From Candidatus Muiribacterium halophilum (GTDB taxonomy: Bacteria; Muiribacteriota; Muiribacteriia; Muiribacteriales; Muiribacteriaceae), in NCBI GenBank assembly GCA_023228995.1, contig JALOAD010000005.1:1-64000 (forward strand): a stretch of DNA of 64,000 bases, written 5' to 3'. Shown here piece by piece: positions 36,908 through 45,365 of this stretch. The position numbers and the translations under genes were made by a program. The first letter of the stretch is position 1, and each line of letters starts with the position of its first letter. The notes below the pieces were generated by a model. That model saw only the letters and a program-made list of their open reading frames with translations, was not told where the DNA came from and made no database searches.

Positions 36908-37416
36908 ATTTCGAAGCTCTTCATAAATTAAATTATGGTTTGTATATTGTAAGCTCAGGCAAAGATAATAATTATAATGGTTGTATTGTAAACACTGTTT
37001 TTCAAATTACATCTGATCCGGCTACAATTGCGGTTTCTGTTAATAAAAAAAATTTAACTAATAAATTCATGGTTGATTCAGGTAAATTTACTGTTTCTAT
37101 ACTTACTGAATCTGCTCCAATGACTTTTATTGGTCCTTTTGGATTTAGATGCGGAAGCGAAATTGATAAATTTGAAAATGTTAAATACAATAAAGGTAAA
37201 AATAGTATTCCTTATTTAACTGAACATGTTTGCGGTTTTATTGAAGCTGATATTGTTAATAGTGTTGATGTTGGAACTCATACTCTTTTTATCGGTCAAA
37301 TTACTAATATGGATGTTATTTCAGTAGATAAACCAATGACTTATGCTTATTATCACGAAGTCAAAAAAGGTAAAACTCCTGAAAAAGCAGCTACATTTAT
37401 AAAGGGTGAAAAGTAA
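36904..37416 (+). CDS. Flavin reductase-like flavoprotein (flavoredoxin)
   Basis: The 170-residue FMN-binding protein belongs to the flavin reductase-like family: FEALHKLNYGLYIVSSG, NGCIVNTVFQITSDPATIAVSVNKK (split) and GHTHTLFIG-like VGTHTLFIG. In clostridia and sulfate reducers the domain passes NAD(P)H electrons to rubredoxin and is often fused to it. Here a separate rubredoxin gene lies in the same operon (38862). The ATG at 36904 overlaps the perR stop (ATGA), with AAGGAG upstream. Confidence 0.85.
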   Translation: MNFEALHKLNYGLYIVSSGKDNNYNGCIVNTVFQITSDPATIAVSVNKKNLTNKFMVDSGKFTVSILTESAPMTFIGPFGFRCGSEIDKFENVKYNKGKNSIPYLTEHVCGFIEADIVNSVDVGTHTLFIGQITNMDVISVDKPMTYAYYHEVKKGKTPEKAATFIKGEK

Positions 37417-37435
37417 AAAAAATGGAGGATTTGTT

Positions 37436-37816
37436 ATGACTAAGATCAATGAAATTTACAAATGTGAAAAATGTGGAAATATCGTAGAAATGGTTCATGG
37501 CGGACCTGGTGAACTAGTTTGTTGTGAAGTTCCTATGATTAAAATGGAAGAAAAAACAGCTGAAATGAAACTTGAAAAACATGTTCCTATGATTACAGTA
37601 AAAGACAATCAAGTAACTGTATTTGTTGGTAGCACTGAACATCCTATGCTTGATAATCATTATATAGAATGGATTGAAATTCTTGCTGATAATAAAGTTT
37701 ATAGAAAACACCTTAAACCTGGTGAAAAACCTGAAGCTGTTTTTAATATTAAAGCTTCTAAAATAACTGCAAGAGAATATTGTAATATTCACGGACTTTG
37801 GGTATCGGAGGCTTAA
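37436..37816 (+). CDS. dfx: Desulfoferrodoxin (superoxide reductase, 2Fe type)
   Basis: It reduces superoxide to peroxide without making oxygen. The 126-residue protein has the N-terminal desulforedoxin Fe(Cys)4 site (C10, C13, C29, C30 in YKCEKCGN...LVCCEVPM). The C-terminal superoxide reductase Fe(His)4Cys centre includes KHVPMI, EHPMLDNHYIEW and CNIHGLW. GGAGG precedes ATG 37436. The operon also encodes the rubredoxin donor and rubrerythrin peroxidases, so the superoxide-to-water path is complete. Confidence 0.94.
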   Translation: MTKINEIYKCEKCGNIVEMVHGGPGELVCCEVPMIKMEEKTAEMKLEKHVPMITVKDNQVTVFVGSTEHPMLDNHYIEWIEILADNKVYRKHLKPGEKPEAVFNIKASKITAREYCNIHGLWVSEA

Positions 37817-37817
37817 T

Positions 37818-38327
37818 ATGTTAAGTAAAAAAATGGAAAAAGCAATTAATGATCAAATAAATGCAGAACTTTTCTCTGCTTATCTTTATCTTTCAATGTC
37901 AGCTTATTTTGCTCAAAAAGGTCTTCCAGGATTTGCAAGTTGGATGCATGTGCAGTATCAAGAAGAAACTTTTCATGCTGAAAAATTTTTTAATCATATA
38001 TTAGAAAGAGGTGGAAGTATTGAACTTCAACCGATTGAAAAACCTGTTAATACATGGAAAGATACAATGCATGTATTTACGGAAACTTTAAAGCATGAGG
38101 AATATGTGACAAAAAGAATAAATGATCTTGTTGATCTTGCTATTAAAGAAAAAGATCATGCTTCTAATAGTTTTTTACAGTGGTATGTTAATGAACAGGT
38201 TGAAGAAGAAGATTCAGTAAATGATATTATCAACAAACTTAATCTGATTGGAAATCAAGCTGGAAATCTTTTTATGCTAGATAAAGAAATGGGTAATAGA
38301 GTTTTTACTCCACCAACAGCAGTATAA
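37818..38327 (+). CDS. ftn: Bacterial ferritin (FtnA-type)
   Basis: It stores iron and oxidises Fe(II), limiting Fenton chemistry. The 169-residue product is of normal length, starting MLSKKMEKAINDQINAELFSAYLYL, with ferroxidase ligands in NAELFSAY, QEETFHAEKF and the later EEEDSVNDI helix. It starts 1 bp after the dfx stop and is clearly co-transcribed. Confidence 0.94.
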   Translation: MLSKKMEKAINDQINAELFSAYLYLSMSAYFAQKGLPGFASWMHVQYQEETFHAEKFFNHILERGGSIELQPIEKPVNTWKDTMHVFTETLKHEEYVTKRINDLVDLAIKEKDHASNSFLQWYVNEQVEEEDSVNDIINKLNLIGNQAGNLFMLDKEMGNRVFTPPTAV

Positions 38328-38343
38328 AAATTCTGGAGGATTA

Positions 38344-38838
38344 ATGAAGTATAATGCTTATGAAATAATTGAAATGGCTAAAAAAATGGAAAGAAATGCA
38401 GCTTTGTTTTATGAAAAAGCTTCACAACAAGTTGAAAATCAAAAAGTTAAAAATTTACTTTCTGACTTAGCTAAAATGGAAAAAGTTCATGAAGTTGTTT
38501 TTGATGATTTAAAAAATCTTTTTAGCGATGCTGAATGGGCAAATATGAATATAAGTTCAGATAATGAAATGCTTCGTTATCTTGAATCAATGGCTGATGT
38601 TATAGTATTTAATTGGAAAATGGATGAAAAAGAAATAGGAAATATGTCAGATATTGATTATGTTTTTCGTTTTGCAATAGGTAAAGAAAAAGAAAGCGTT
38701 CTTTATTATATGGGTATTAAACAGCTTGTACCAGAAACTTTAGGTAAAGATAAGATTGAAGAAATAATTAAAGAAGAAATGAAACATGTTGCTATATTAA
38801 GTGATGTATGGAAACAGTATTCAAAAAAAAGCAATTAA
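38344..38838 (+). CDS. Rubrerythrin-like diiron protein without rubredoxin domain
   Basis: The 164-residue ferritin-like protein is a four-helix bundle with ExxH-type motifs: [24 protein letters not shown] and EEMKHVAIL. It resembles the erythrin domain of rubrerythrin but lacks the C-terminal rubredoxin domain, and would need rubredoxin as a donor. The following gene is rubredoxin. GGAGG precedes the ATG. Confidence 0.82.
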   Translation: MKYNAYEIIEMAKKMERNAALFYEKASQQVENQKVKNLLSDLAKMEKVHEVVFDDLKNLFSDAEWANMNISSDNEMLRYLESMADVIVFNWKMDEKEIGNMSDIDYVFRFAIGKEKESVLYYMGIKQLVPETLGKDKIEEIIKEEMKHVAILSDVWKQYSKKSN

Positions 38839-38861
38839 TAAAAAAAGCGGAGGATTTTAAA

Positions 38862-39020
38862 ATGGAAAAATATGTATGCACAGTTTGTGGTTACATTTAT
38901 GACCCAGCAGTAGGAGATCCTGATAATGGTGTTACTGCTAACACTAAGTGGGAAGATGTTCCAGCTGAATGGGTTTGTCCTGTTTGTGGAGTTGGTAAAG
39001 ATCTTTTTGAAAAAGAATAA
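38862..39020 (+). CDS. Rubredoxin
   Basis: One-iron electron carrier of 52 residues: [19 protein letters not shown] and [13 protein letters not shown] provide the Fe(Cys)4 site. I start at ATG 38862 with GGAGG upstream; the longer open frame to 38808 overlaps the previous gene. It likely links the flavoredoxin to superoxide reductase and rubrerythrins in this operon. Confidence 0.95.
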   Translation: MEKYVCTVCGYIYDPAVGDPDNGVTANTKWEDVPAEWVCPVCGVGKDLFEKE

Positions 39021-39031
39021 GGAGAAAAATT

Positions 39032-39286
39032 ATGGAAAAAAATGTTATTTTAATATTAATTGATTCAAGAAAAGATTCAGCTGTTAAAGTACAAAAAATA
39101 TTAACTGAATGGGGTTGTCTTGTAAAAACAAGATTAGGTCTTCATGAAGGCGTTTTATCAAATTGTTCTGATCATGGTCTATTGTTTCTTGAAATGGTTG
39201 GTGAAAAAGAAAAGCACGAACAGATTAAAAACTTGTTGGACAATCTTCCTGGAGTAAATGCAAAACTAGTTTCATTAGAAGTTTAA
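39032..39286 (+). CDS. Small ACT-like protein (TM1266-type)
   Basis: The 84-residue protein starts EKNVILILIDSRKDSAVKVQ and continues WGCLVKTRLGLHEGVLSNC and LDNLPGVNAKLVSLE. This is the beta-alpha-beta pattern of the TM1266/'iron-only hydrogenase system regulator' family, an ACT/NikR-C-like fold. Its ligand is unknown. It sits between rubredoxin and rubrerythrin in the same transcript, where no hydrogenase gene is visible, so a sensing role for metals or redox can be proposed but not shown. Confidence 0.7.
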   Translation: MEKNVILILIDSRKDSAVKVQKILTEWGCLVKTRLGLHEGVLSNCSDHGLLFLEMVGEKEKHEQIKNLLDNLPGVNAKLVSLEV

Positions 39287-39297
39287 TTAAGTCATAG

Positions 39298-39312
39298 TAT
39301 TATAAAATAATA
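39298..39312 (+). promoter_or_regulatory. AT-rich palindrome upstream of rubrerythrin
   Basis: TATTAT-AAA-ATAATA in the 43-bp gap before the rubrerythrin gene, 5 bp from its ribosome site. It may be an extra regulator site for internal expression control; it is only weakly similar to a PerR box. Confidence 0.3.
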
Positions 39313-39329
39313 ACGGAGGATTTAGTTTA

Positions 39330-39908
39330 ATGAAAAGTGTTAAAGGAACAAATACAGAAAAAAATCTGCTTAAAGCATTTGCAGGTGAATCTCAGGCAAG
39401 AAACAGATATACTTATTTTGCAAGTGTTGCAAGAAAAGAAGGTTTTAGACAAATAGAAGGAATTTTTTTAGAAACAGCTGATAATGAAAAAGAACATGCA
39501 AAAAGATTTTTTAAATATTTAGAAGATGGTGAAAATCTTGAAATAACTGCAATGTATCCAGCTGGTAAAATTGGCAGCACTGTTGAAAATCTTAAAGCTG
39601 CAGCTTGTGGCGAAAACGAAGAATGGACTGAACTTTATCCAGCATTTGCACAGGAAGCTGAAAAAGAAGGTTTTCCTGAAATAGCTCAGTGTTTTAAATC
39701 AATTGCGAAAGTTGAAAAACATCATGAAGAAAGATATACAAAACTAGCTGCAAATATCGAAAATGGTTCTGTTTATAAAAAAGATCAAAAGGTTTTATGG
39801 AAATGCAGAAATTGTGGTTATGTCCATGAAGGCGTTACAGCTATTGAAAAATGCCCAGCTTGTATACATCCACAAGAACATTTTGAAATGCTTTGCGATA
39901 ATTTTTAA
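39330..39908 (+). CDS. rbr: Rubrerythrin
   Basis: It reduces hydrogen peroxide to water in anaerobes. The 192-residue protein has the diiron bundle ([20 protein letters not shown]-like start, [23 protein letters not shown]), then a C-terminal rubredoxin-like domain ([12 protein letters not shown] and [11 protein letters not shown]). All key Glu/His and Cys ligands appear present. GGAGG precedes the ATG. It is the last gene of the operon, followed by a strong terminator. Confidence 0.96.
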   Translation: MKSVKGTNTEKNLLKAFAGESQARNRYTYFASVARKEGFRQIEGIFLETADNEKEHAKRFFKYLEDGENLEITAMYPAGKIGSTVENLKAAACGENEEWTELYPAFAQEAEKEGFPEIAQCFKSIAKVEKHHEERYTKLAANIENGSVYKKDQKVLWKCRNCGYVHEGVTAIEKCPACIHPQEHFEMLCDNF

Positions 39909-39922
39909 TTTTTAACAATTAC

Positions 39923-39950
39923 AAAAAGAGCTCCTAGGAGCTCTTTTTTT
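39923..39950. terminator. Bidirectional terminator after rubrerythrin
   Basis: AAAAAGAGCTCC-TA-GGAGCTCTTTTT is a perfect palindrome with A- and T-runs on both sides, between the convergent rubrerythrin and MscS genes. It works in both directions by structure. Confidence 0.92.
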
Positions 39951-39964
39951 TTATTCTATTATAT

Positions 39965-41422
39965 CTATTTAATTCCAAACAGTTTTTTAAATTTTCTAAA
40001 AAGTGTCTGCTTCATTATTTCTTGTTTTTCAGTGTTTCCAATGTTTTTATCACTTTTAATTCTTTCATCAAATATTTTTTCAACCTGACTAATTATAATA
40101 GGTTCTTTTTCACATATAACAGAAAAACCTTCTCTATCTATTTCAAGAAGTACAGCTGAATTTTCGACCCTTACAGTTGCATTTCTCTTCTCATCAGTAA
40201 GAAGTCCAAATTCTCCAAAAAATTCTCCCTTATGAAGTTGGGCAATTTTACTTGAATTTTTAAATATTGAAACTTCCCCTTCTATTATAAAAAACATAGT
40301 TCTGCCAATATCTCCTTCTTTGCATATAACAGCACCTTTATAAAAAGTATCTATATGAGAAAACTCTATTAATAAATATAAATTGTCAATACTTGTTCCA
40401 TCGAAAAGTTCAACTTGTTTAATAAGCTCAACAGCTTTTTTATACTCTTCATTTTTTTTAGAATTATCTTTTTCAACATCTTTGTTAATAACTGTCCGTA
40501 TCGGAAAAGGTATTTCAATATCAAATTTTTTAAATTGATACCATATAGCAGAATAAACCTGATCAATTATATTTCTACCAACTGCAAATTCTGGAACTGT
40601 AAAAGTTATTAAATAAACTATAGATGAATCTCCATAATGCTTTAATCTAACAGAAGGAGGTGGATTTTTTAATACAGAATTATTTTTAGCAAGAACTTCA
40701 TTTATTGCTTTTTTTACTTTAAGAGGTGGTATTGCATAACTAACACCAATATCAATATATTTTGTTACTGATCTAACAGGTTTACTCATATTTACAACAC
40801 TATTGCCTGATATTTTAGAATTTGGAATATGAACAAAATAATTATCAAATGTCATTACTTTAACATATCTCCAATTTATCTCATAAACCTGTCCTACTCT
40901 ACCATCTATTTCAAGCCAATCACCAATATTAAAAGGTTTTTCAACATTTATTATTATACCAGATATTATATTTCCTATTGTATCCTGAAGAGCAAGACCT
41001 AATACAGCAGTAAGAATCGCTGAATGTGTGAGAAGTCCCATTAGATTAAATTCAAATACATATTTAAGAAAAATAACCATGAAAATAACTGAAAATACAA
41101 TTCTAACCAAATCTCTTATAAATCTATTTGCTTCTATATTTTTTGATTTTTTAAAATAATTAGATAAAAGTTCATCCTGAATCCTATATATAATCATTCC
41201 ATAAACAAGTATCTGAACACCAACAAAAACCTTAAATACATTATTATCATTTATAAAATGTATTTTAAGATAATGACATAAAGTTATTATAAGTACAAAA
41301 CTAAAAAAATCTAAAATATGTTTAATATAAAAATTTTTTATTATTAAAAATCTAAAAATCTGCAATACAATAAGAAGTATAGGAATTGTAAAATAAATAT
41401 TGAAAATAAGTTTTTCTGACAT
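39965..41422 (-). CDS. Small-conductance mechanosensitive channel with cyclic nucleotide-binding domain
   Basis: The 485-residue protein has four to five membrane helices (about 10-165) with the MscS pore and beta domain (ALQDTIGNIISGIIINVEKPFNIGDW region, about 145-170). It then has a C-terminal cNMP-binding-type domain (about 345-460; GDIGRTMFFIIEGEVSIF, KGEFFGEFGLL, RNATVRV). MscS releases solutes under osmotic shock, and the CNB domain suggests ligand gating. The Arg-Ala in the phosphate cassette suggests nucleotide binding is possible, though unproven. It converges on rubrerythrin. Confidence 0.9.
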   Translation of the reverse strand: MSEKLIFNIYFTIPILLIVLQIFRFLIIKNFYIKHILDFFSFVLIITLCHYLKIHFINDNNVFKVFVGVQILVYGMIIYRIQDELLSNYFKKSKNIEANRFIRDLVRIVFSVIFMVIFLKYVFEFNLMGLLTHSAILTAVLGLALQDTIGNIISGIIINVEKPFNIGDWLEIDGRVGQVYEINWRYVKVMTFDNYFVHIPNSKISGNSVVNMSKPVRSVTKYIDIGVSYAIPPLKVKKAINEVLAKNNSVLKNPPPSVRLKHYGDSSIVYLITFTVPEFAVGRNIIDQVYSAIWYQFKKFDIEIPFPIRTVINKDVEKDNSKKNEEYKKAVELIKQVELFDGTSIDNLYLLIEFSHIDTFYKGAVICKEGDIGRTMFFIIEGEVSIFKNSSKIAQLHKGEFFGEFGLLTDEKRNATVRVENSAVLLEIDREGFSVICEKEPIIISQVEKIFDERIKSDKNIGNTEKQEIMKQTLFRKFKKLFGIK

Positions 41423-41444
41423 AGGGTTAAATCCTTTGGTTTTT

Positions 41445-41861
41445 TTATTTAATTACATGCAATCCAAGTTTTTCGTCAAATCTTCTTTCAAGAGTTTCAT
41501 TAAATACTCTAAGATAAACTTCCAGAGTAACAGATACTTCTGCTTCCGTAACATGCCCACCAATAACTTTCATGTTTTTGTCAGAAAGCATAGCATGCAT
41601 ATGTACAAAAGGCAATTTTTCTTTTAATGTAACATTACCATTTATATTAAGAACTTCAAGTGCTTCATTAAAATCATTTATAGTATATCGTCTTGTAACA
41701 GTATTATAATGACCAATTGAGGCAAAATTAAAAGCTCCTATTCCAGAAAAAACTCCAGAATTAATATTTTTTTGAATACAGAAATTTGTAAAATTCTCAA
41801 TAACCTTGTCACCAGGTTCAAAAACAAGATAATAACCACCAGTAAATTCTTTAGCCCTCAT
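41445..41861 (-). CDS. PPC/DUF296 domain protein
   Basis: The 138-residue protein matches the PPC (PCC/DUF296) domain: YYLVFEPGDKVIENF, GVFSGIGAFNFASIGHY, LPFVHMHAMLSDKNMKVIGGHV (split) and VTLEVYLRV. The His-x-His residues in the VHMHAML motif and the later GGH are the usual metal-site positions in bacterial members. In plants the domain accompanies AT-hooks; the bacterial stand-alone role is unknown. ATG 41861 is preceded by GGAGG. It ends 22 bp before the MscS gene on the same strand. Confidence 0.85.
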   Translation of the reverse strand: MRAKEFTGGYYLVFEPGDKVIENFTNFCIQKNINSGVFSGIGAFNFASIGHYNTVTRRYTINDFNEALEVLNINGNVTLKEKLPFVHMHAMLSDKNMKVIGGHVTEAEVSVTLEVYLRVFNETLERRFDEKLGLHVIK

Positions 41862-41871
41862 AAAAACCTCC

Positions 41872-42005
41872 ATTAAAAATGTTAACTGAACATTTTTGTG
41901 CGAAATAGCGAATTAGCGAGATTGCGAAATGGATTTAAAAAAATTTCCTTTTCTATTATTCCATCTCTTCCCACTTCACCATTTTACTCTTTCACCACTT
42001 CACAC
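41872..42005. repeat. Palindromic intergenic repeat, long copy
   Basis: Core AAAATGTTAACTGAACATTTT (about 41875-41896), then 'gtgcgaaatagcgaattagcg' and a run of 'cttcaccattttactctttcacc' (about 41965-42000). It shows the full flank-core-flank structure of the family. Confidence 0.7.
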
Positions 42006-42028
42006 ATTTTCAACTGCTTCTCTAATTA

Positions 42029-43162
42029 TTAATTAATTTTATGTATTTTCTTCCATATTTTGAAAAAGCTATTTATCATACTACGATTTATATAAATATG
42101 AATAGAAACTCTAACAAATTCAGTATTAGGAATTGTACGAATGATTATACCATGTCTATAAAATTTATCTACTATTTGCTCATTAGTATATTTAGAAGAT
42201 TTAAAAGCCAATAAAAAGGAATCTGTATTTTTTATTTCAATATTATTTTCTTTTGCCATTTTTAAAAAATATTCTTTATTAGAATTATTCTGTTTTAAAG
42301 CATTGTCAAAACCTATTTTCTTTTTAATAAATTTATAAGTCTGTACAAAACCTATTTCGCCATTAAAATTATTAGCATGATTAGACATATCACTAATATT
42401 ACCTGTAAAACTTATATTATCAGGAGTTTCAAAAGTTTTTGTCGCAAAATAATTAAGACAAACAGGAGAACATTTTTGCAATGCATTTTGAGATGGAATT
42501 ATAAAAGCCAAACCTCTTGGACTTAAAAACCATTTATGAGTAGTCCAAACATACATATCAGAACAATTAACAACACTTTTAAGATTCCAAGTTATATTTC
42601 CAATAGATTGAGCTCCATCAACAATAAAAAATACATCTTTTTCTTTACATAAAGAATAAAGTCCTTTTATATCATTAACTTTACCATCAATATAACTTAC
42701 ATGAGAAACTGCAAAAGCATGTATTTTTTGCTCTGTTATTATTTTTTGAGCATGTTCTATACTATCAGCCCAAATTATTTCACATTCATATTTTTTAACA
42801 CAACAAATTGCTGCAAGCACAACAGTTTTAAACTCATTTTTTAAAAGAAGTATTTTATCATTTTTTTTAAATGGAAACATATTAAAACTAAAATTAAGAC
42901 CTTCTGAAATTGAAGCAACTTTTATTGTATCATTATAATTAACACCCATTTCCTCGATAATAAGTTTTAATTTTTCATTATAAAGATTTATAAATTTGAA
43001 ATAATCAGGATGAGAACCACCATATTTAAAAACTCTATTTAAATGTCTATGTAAAACCTTATAAGTATTTCTTGGAAAAAGTCCCTCTGAACCTGTATTA
43101 AAATAAAGACTTTTTTTTAAAGCTGGAAAACTGTCTTTTAAAGCTTTGGTATTAAAATCCAT
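42029..43162 (-). CDS. Class V aminotransferase / cysteine desulfurase-like PLP enzyme
   Basis: The 377-residue PLP fold-type I enzyme has the Asp of VDGAQSIG contacting the pyridine ring and a Schiff-base Lys in TTHKWFLSPRG. It resembles isopenicillin-N epimerase/NifS-like class V enzymes more than IscS; no typical active-site Cys loop is seen. Substrate is unknown. Its ATG touches the stop of the adenylyltransferase gene (shared base at 43162), so it is coupled to heptose synthesis. Confidence 0.78.
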   Translation of the reverse strand: MDFNTKALKDSFPALKKSLYFNTGSEGLFPRNTYKVLHRHLNRVFKYGGSHPDYFKFINLYNEKLKLIIEEMGVNYNDTIKVASISEGLNFSFNMFPFKKNDKILLLKNEFKTVVLAAICCVKKYECEIIWADSIEHAQKIITEQKIHAFAVSHVSYIDGKVNDIKGLYSLCKEKDVFFIVDGAQSIGNITWNLKSVVNCSDMYVWTTHKWFLSPRGLAFIIPSQNALQKCSPVCLNYFATKTFETPDNISFTGNISDMSNHANNFNGEIGFVQTYKFIKKKIGFDNALKQNNSNKEYFLKMAKENNIEIKNTDSFLLAFKSSKYTNEQIVDKFYRHGIIIRTIPNTEFVRVSIHIYINRSMINSFFKIWKKIHKIN

Positions 43163-43623
43163 TAAATTTCACCTCTTATCTTTGCAATAATATCTGAGGT
43201 TGAATAGCCTTCAAGAAAAGGAATAACTTCAACTCTTCCACCATATTTTTCAACAATATCCCTACCAACAATGTTTTTTGGAGTATAATCTCCACCTTTT
43301 ACAAGAATATGCGGAAAAACTGCATCTATAAGTTCATACGGAGTATCTTCATCAAATAAAATAACCTCATCAACTCCTTTAATTCCTTCAAGCACAAGTT
43401 TTCTTGCAATCTCATTATTTATAGGTCTATTCTTTCCTTTAAGTTTTTTAACCGAAGTATCTGAGTTAAGACCTATTACAAAATAATCTCCTAAATCAGA
43501 AGCTTTTCTAAGATAATCAACATGACCTGCATGTAATATATCAAAGCATCCATTGGTAAAAACTATTTTTTTACCACTATTTCTAATTTTTTCCATTTTT
43601 TCAGCAATTTCAAAATATTCCAT
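43162..43623 (-). CDS. rfaE2: ADP-heptose synthase adenylyltransferase domain (stand-alone)
   Basis: It converts D-glycero-beta-D-manno-heptose 1-phosphate plus ATP to ADP-heptose. The 153-residue nucleotidyltransferase carries FTNGCFDILHAGHVDYL (HxGH motif), LNSDTSVKKLKG and GGDYTPKNIVG, and ends with SDIIAKIRG. In enterobacteria this is the C-terminal half of HldE; here kinase and transferase are separate genes (kinase at 45362). It implies an LPS core or other ADP-heptose user. It is separated from gmhA by an IS remnant. Confidence 0.9.
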   Translation of the reverse strand: MEYFEIAEKMEKIRNSGKKIVFTNGCFDILHAGHVDYLRKASDLGDYFVIGLNSDTSVKKLKGKNRPINNEIARKLVLEGIKGVDEVILFDEDTPYELIDAVFPHILVKGGDYTPKNIVGRDIVEKYGGRVEVIPFLEGYSTSDIIAKIRGEI

Positions 43624-43642
43624 AAAAACTCCCAGTTAAACG

Positions 43643-43662
43643 AAATGTTCAGTGAACATTTT
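43643..43662. repeat. Palindromic repeat core
   Basis: AAATGTTCAGTGAACATTT, a near-perfect palindrome immediately upstream of rfaE2. Confidence 0.7.
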
Positions 43663-43825
43663 GTTTAATTAACATAGCATAGCCATAATTAACATGATTT
43701 CATTATAATATAATGAAATCCCTAATTGAATCCTCTGAATAATTATACTAAATTTTTGATTATTTTGTGAGGAAAGTTTTTTTATTATTATTTTTTGAAA
43801 TCTTTTGTCCTTTTTGTCTATTTTT

Positions 43826-44080
43826 TTATATTTTTCTTTTCATATCTTCAAATAGCTTTTTCATAAGTACTTTTTCTATCAATTTATTTCTAAATTTACA
43901 TATTGTAGTTTCGTCAGGTATAACTTCTTCACTTTTTATATCCAAAAACAATCTAAAACTTATCCTATCGTTAATTTGTTCTTCAGCTTGCGGATCAGAT
44001 AATCCGTACCAAGCTTGTAAAAACATAGCTCCTATAAGTGTTAAGGTATTATTGCTTTTTATTTTTTTAACAAGAAGATT
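43826..44080 (-). pseudogene. IS5-family transposase N-terminal fragment
   Basis: The open frame encodes LIGAMFLQAWYGLSDPQ, AEEQINDRISFRLFLDI and IPDETTICKFRNKLIEK (overlapping pieces of about 80 residues), the N-terminal DUF772 region of IS5-type DDE transposases. The frame ends at 43826, before any catalytic residue, and lacks the usual start. No terminal repeats were identified around it. It is an inactive remnant. Confidence 0.8.
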
Positions 44081-44122
44081 TTAATTGTATAAATATATCA
44101 AAGAAATATAATTTTCGTAATA

Positions 44123-44141
44123 TAATGTTCGCTGAACATTA
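44123..44141. repeat. Palindromic repeat core
   Basis: TAATGTTCGCTGAACATTA, another member of the ATGTTC...GAACAT family. Confidence 0.65.
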
Positions 44142-44189
44142 ATACTTTCGAAAAATCACCTCCATGTAATTTTTCTCTCTACCCATTTC

Positions 44190-44275
44190 GTCTTTTAAAT
44201 ACATCCTGTATTTAATGCTTCGCAACAGCCTCATGAGTTACTCTATAAATTATTTTCTTTGATTTCATTATACTA
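44190..44275. repeat. AATACATCC-family dispersed repeat, copy 1
   Basis: Shares 'aatacatcc...gtatt', 'atgcttcgcaacagcctc' and 'ttctttgatttcatta' with 53050-53150 and, more partly, with 53461-53520 and 59835-59890. Confidence 0.6.
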
Positions 44276-44279
44276 AAGA

Positions 44280-44463
44280 TTTTGATTTTAAAAGAGGATT
44301 AAAAAAATATGTCTGACAGCAATTACGAGAACTCGATATAAGTTTTTCAATATATAAACAACAAAGATATTATGAAAATAAAAAGTTAAATGAAATATAA
44401 AACTTTGAAACATTTGAAAAACTTATAAAAATACATGGATGTATTTTAGAGTTTGAAGTGTAA
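44280..44463 (+). pseudogene. Decayed gene of unknown identity
   Basis: One frame reads FDFKRGLKKYV(stop)QQLRELDIS and then FSIYKQQRYYENKKLNEI(stop)NFETF, EKLIKIHGCILEFEV, with two in-frame stops. A stretch from GATTAAAAAAATATGTCTG through CAATTACGAGAACTCG recurs at 59722-59765, where the same frame is open. I do not recognise the parent protein. Confidence 0.4.
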
Positions 44464-44620
44464 TAAAAAAAATTATAGGATTTAATTTTTTTTAGGATTT
44501 AATTTTTTTTAAGTTTTAATGTTCAGTGAACATTTTTCAACATCGAATTAAAAGTAAAATCTGTTAATGATATGCTTTTGATTTTAAAAGAAAATTGATA
44601 ATATAAAAAAATCAAAAACA

Positions 44621-44680
44621 GATCCCGGCTCAGAATCATACCGGGATGACAAAAATTCAGAATCATGCAGGGATGACATT
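44621..44680. repeat. CCCGG hairpin repeat, with partial second unit
   Basis: GATCCCGGCTCAGAATCATA followed by CCGGGATGAC folds as CCCGG...CCGGG; a degenerate second unit 'cagaatcatgcagggatgac' follows. Confidence 0.7.
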
Positions 44681-44786
44681 TTTTTATATGAAACTTCCTT
44701 TGGCATGACATTATATTAATTTTTGTTTATTTAATCAGAAAACTCAATTAGATGTGAAGCATCGCTAATTGTCTTTTTTGTAGACA

Positions 44787-45365
44787 CTAATTGCTTTTTA
44801 TTTTTTCATTAAACAATTTTTCTTCTACTATCTGACAAATATAATGAATTACCATTATATGCATTTCCTGAATTTCAGGAGTTTGAGAAGAAGGCATAAT
44901 AAGACATTTATGTGCAATATCCTTTATTATTCCACCATCTTTTCCAAGTAAACCAACAGAATAAGCATTTGATTTTTTTGCATAATCAAGTGCAATACTA
45001 ACATTTTGTGAATTTCCACTTGTAGATATACCAATAACAACATCATTTTTACAAACCATACCTTCAAGAGGTTTTCTAAAAATCTCATTATAACCAAAAT
45101 CATTTGATACAGCAGTCATTGTAGAAACATTTGCATTTAAACAAACAGCATTAAGACTTTTTCTATTTAAAAAAAATCTTCCCTGTAATTCAGCACAAAA
45201 ATGAAGTGCATCTGATGCAGAACCACCATTTCCAAAAACAATAACCTTACCATTATTATTATAGCATTTTATAATGTTTTCTATAACAACATTTATATCA
45301 TCTTCAAGAAAAATCAGTTTATCCAAAACTTTGACAAGATTTTGTATTTTATTAGAAAAACTCAT
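44787..45365 (-). CDS. gmhA: Sedoheptulose 7-phosphate isomerase
   Basis: First step of ADP-heptose synthesis: sedoheptulose 7-phosphate to D-glycero-D-manno-heptose 7-phosphate. The 192-residue SIS-domain protein has the expected length and motifs: VFGNGGSASDALHFCAEL, the ISTSGNSQNV loop and PEIQEMHIMVIHYICQIVE near the end. It overlaps the kinase gene by 4 bp (45362-45365). Confidence 0.94.
   Translation of the reverse strand: MSFSNKIQNLVKVLDKLIFLEDDINVVIENIIKCYNNNGKVIVFGNGGSASDALHFCAELQGRFFLNRKSLNAVCLNANVSTMTAVSNDFGYNEIFRKPLEGMVCKNDVVIGISTSGNSQNVSIALDYAKKSNAYSVGLLGKDGGIIKDIAHKCLIMPSSQTPEIQEMHIMVIHYICQIVEEKLFNEKIKSN

Larger units (their letters stand above)
43624..44786. other. Repeat- and remnant-filled gap between heptose genes
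   Basis: About 1.16 kb with palindromic repeat copies (43643-43662, 44123-44141, 44518-44537), an IS5-type transposase scrap (43826-44080), an AATACATCC-family repeat (about 44190-44275), a decayed reading frame (about 44280-44463), and CCCGG hairpins (44621-44680). No intact gene was found. Confidence 0.7.

Noticed and set aside
43767-44084. Rightward 105-codon frame
   Set aside because: It is the antisense of the IS5-type transposase fragment.
44523-44711. Leftward short frame across the CCCGG repeats
   Set aside because: It is a translation of hairpin repeats (MILSRDL-type strings recur at 46429-46611) and has no ribosome site.
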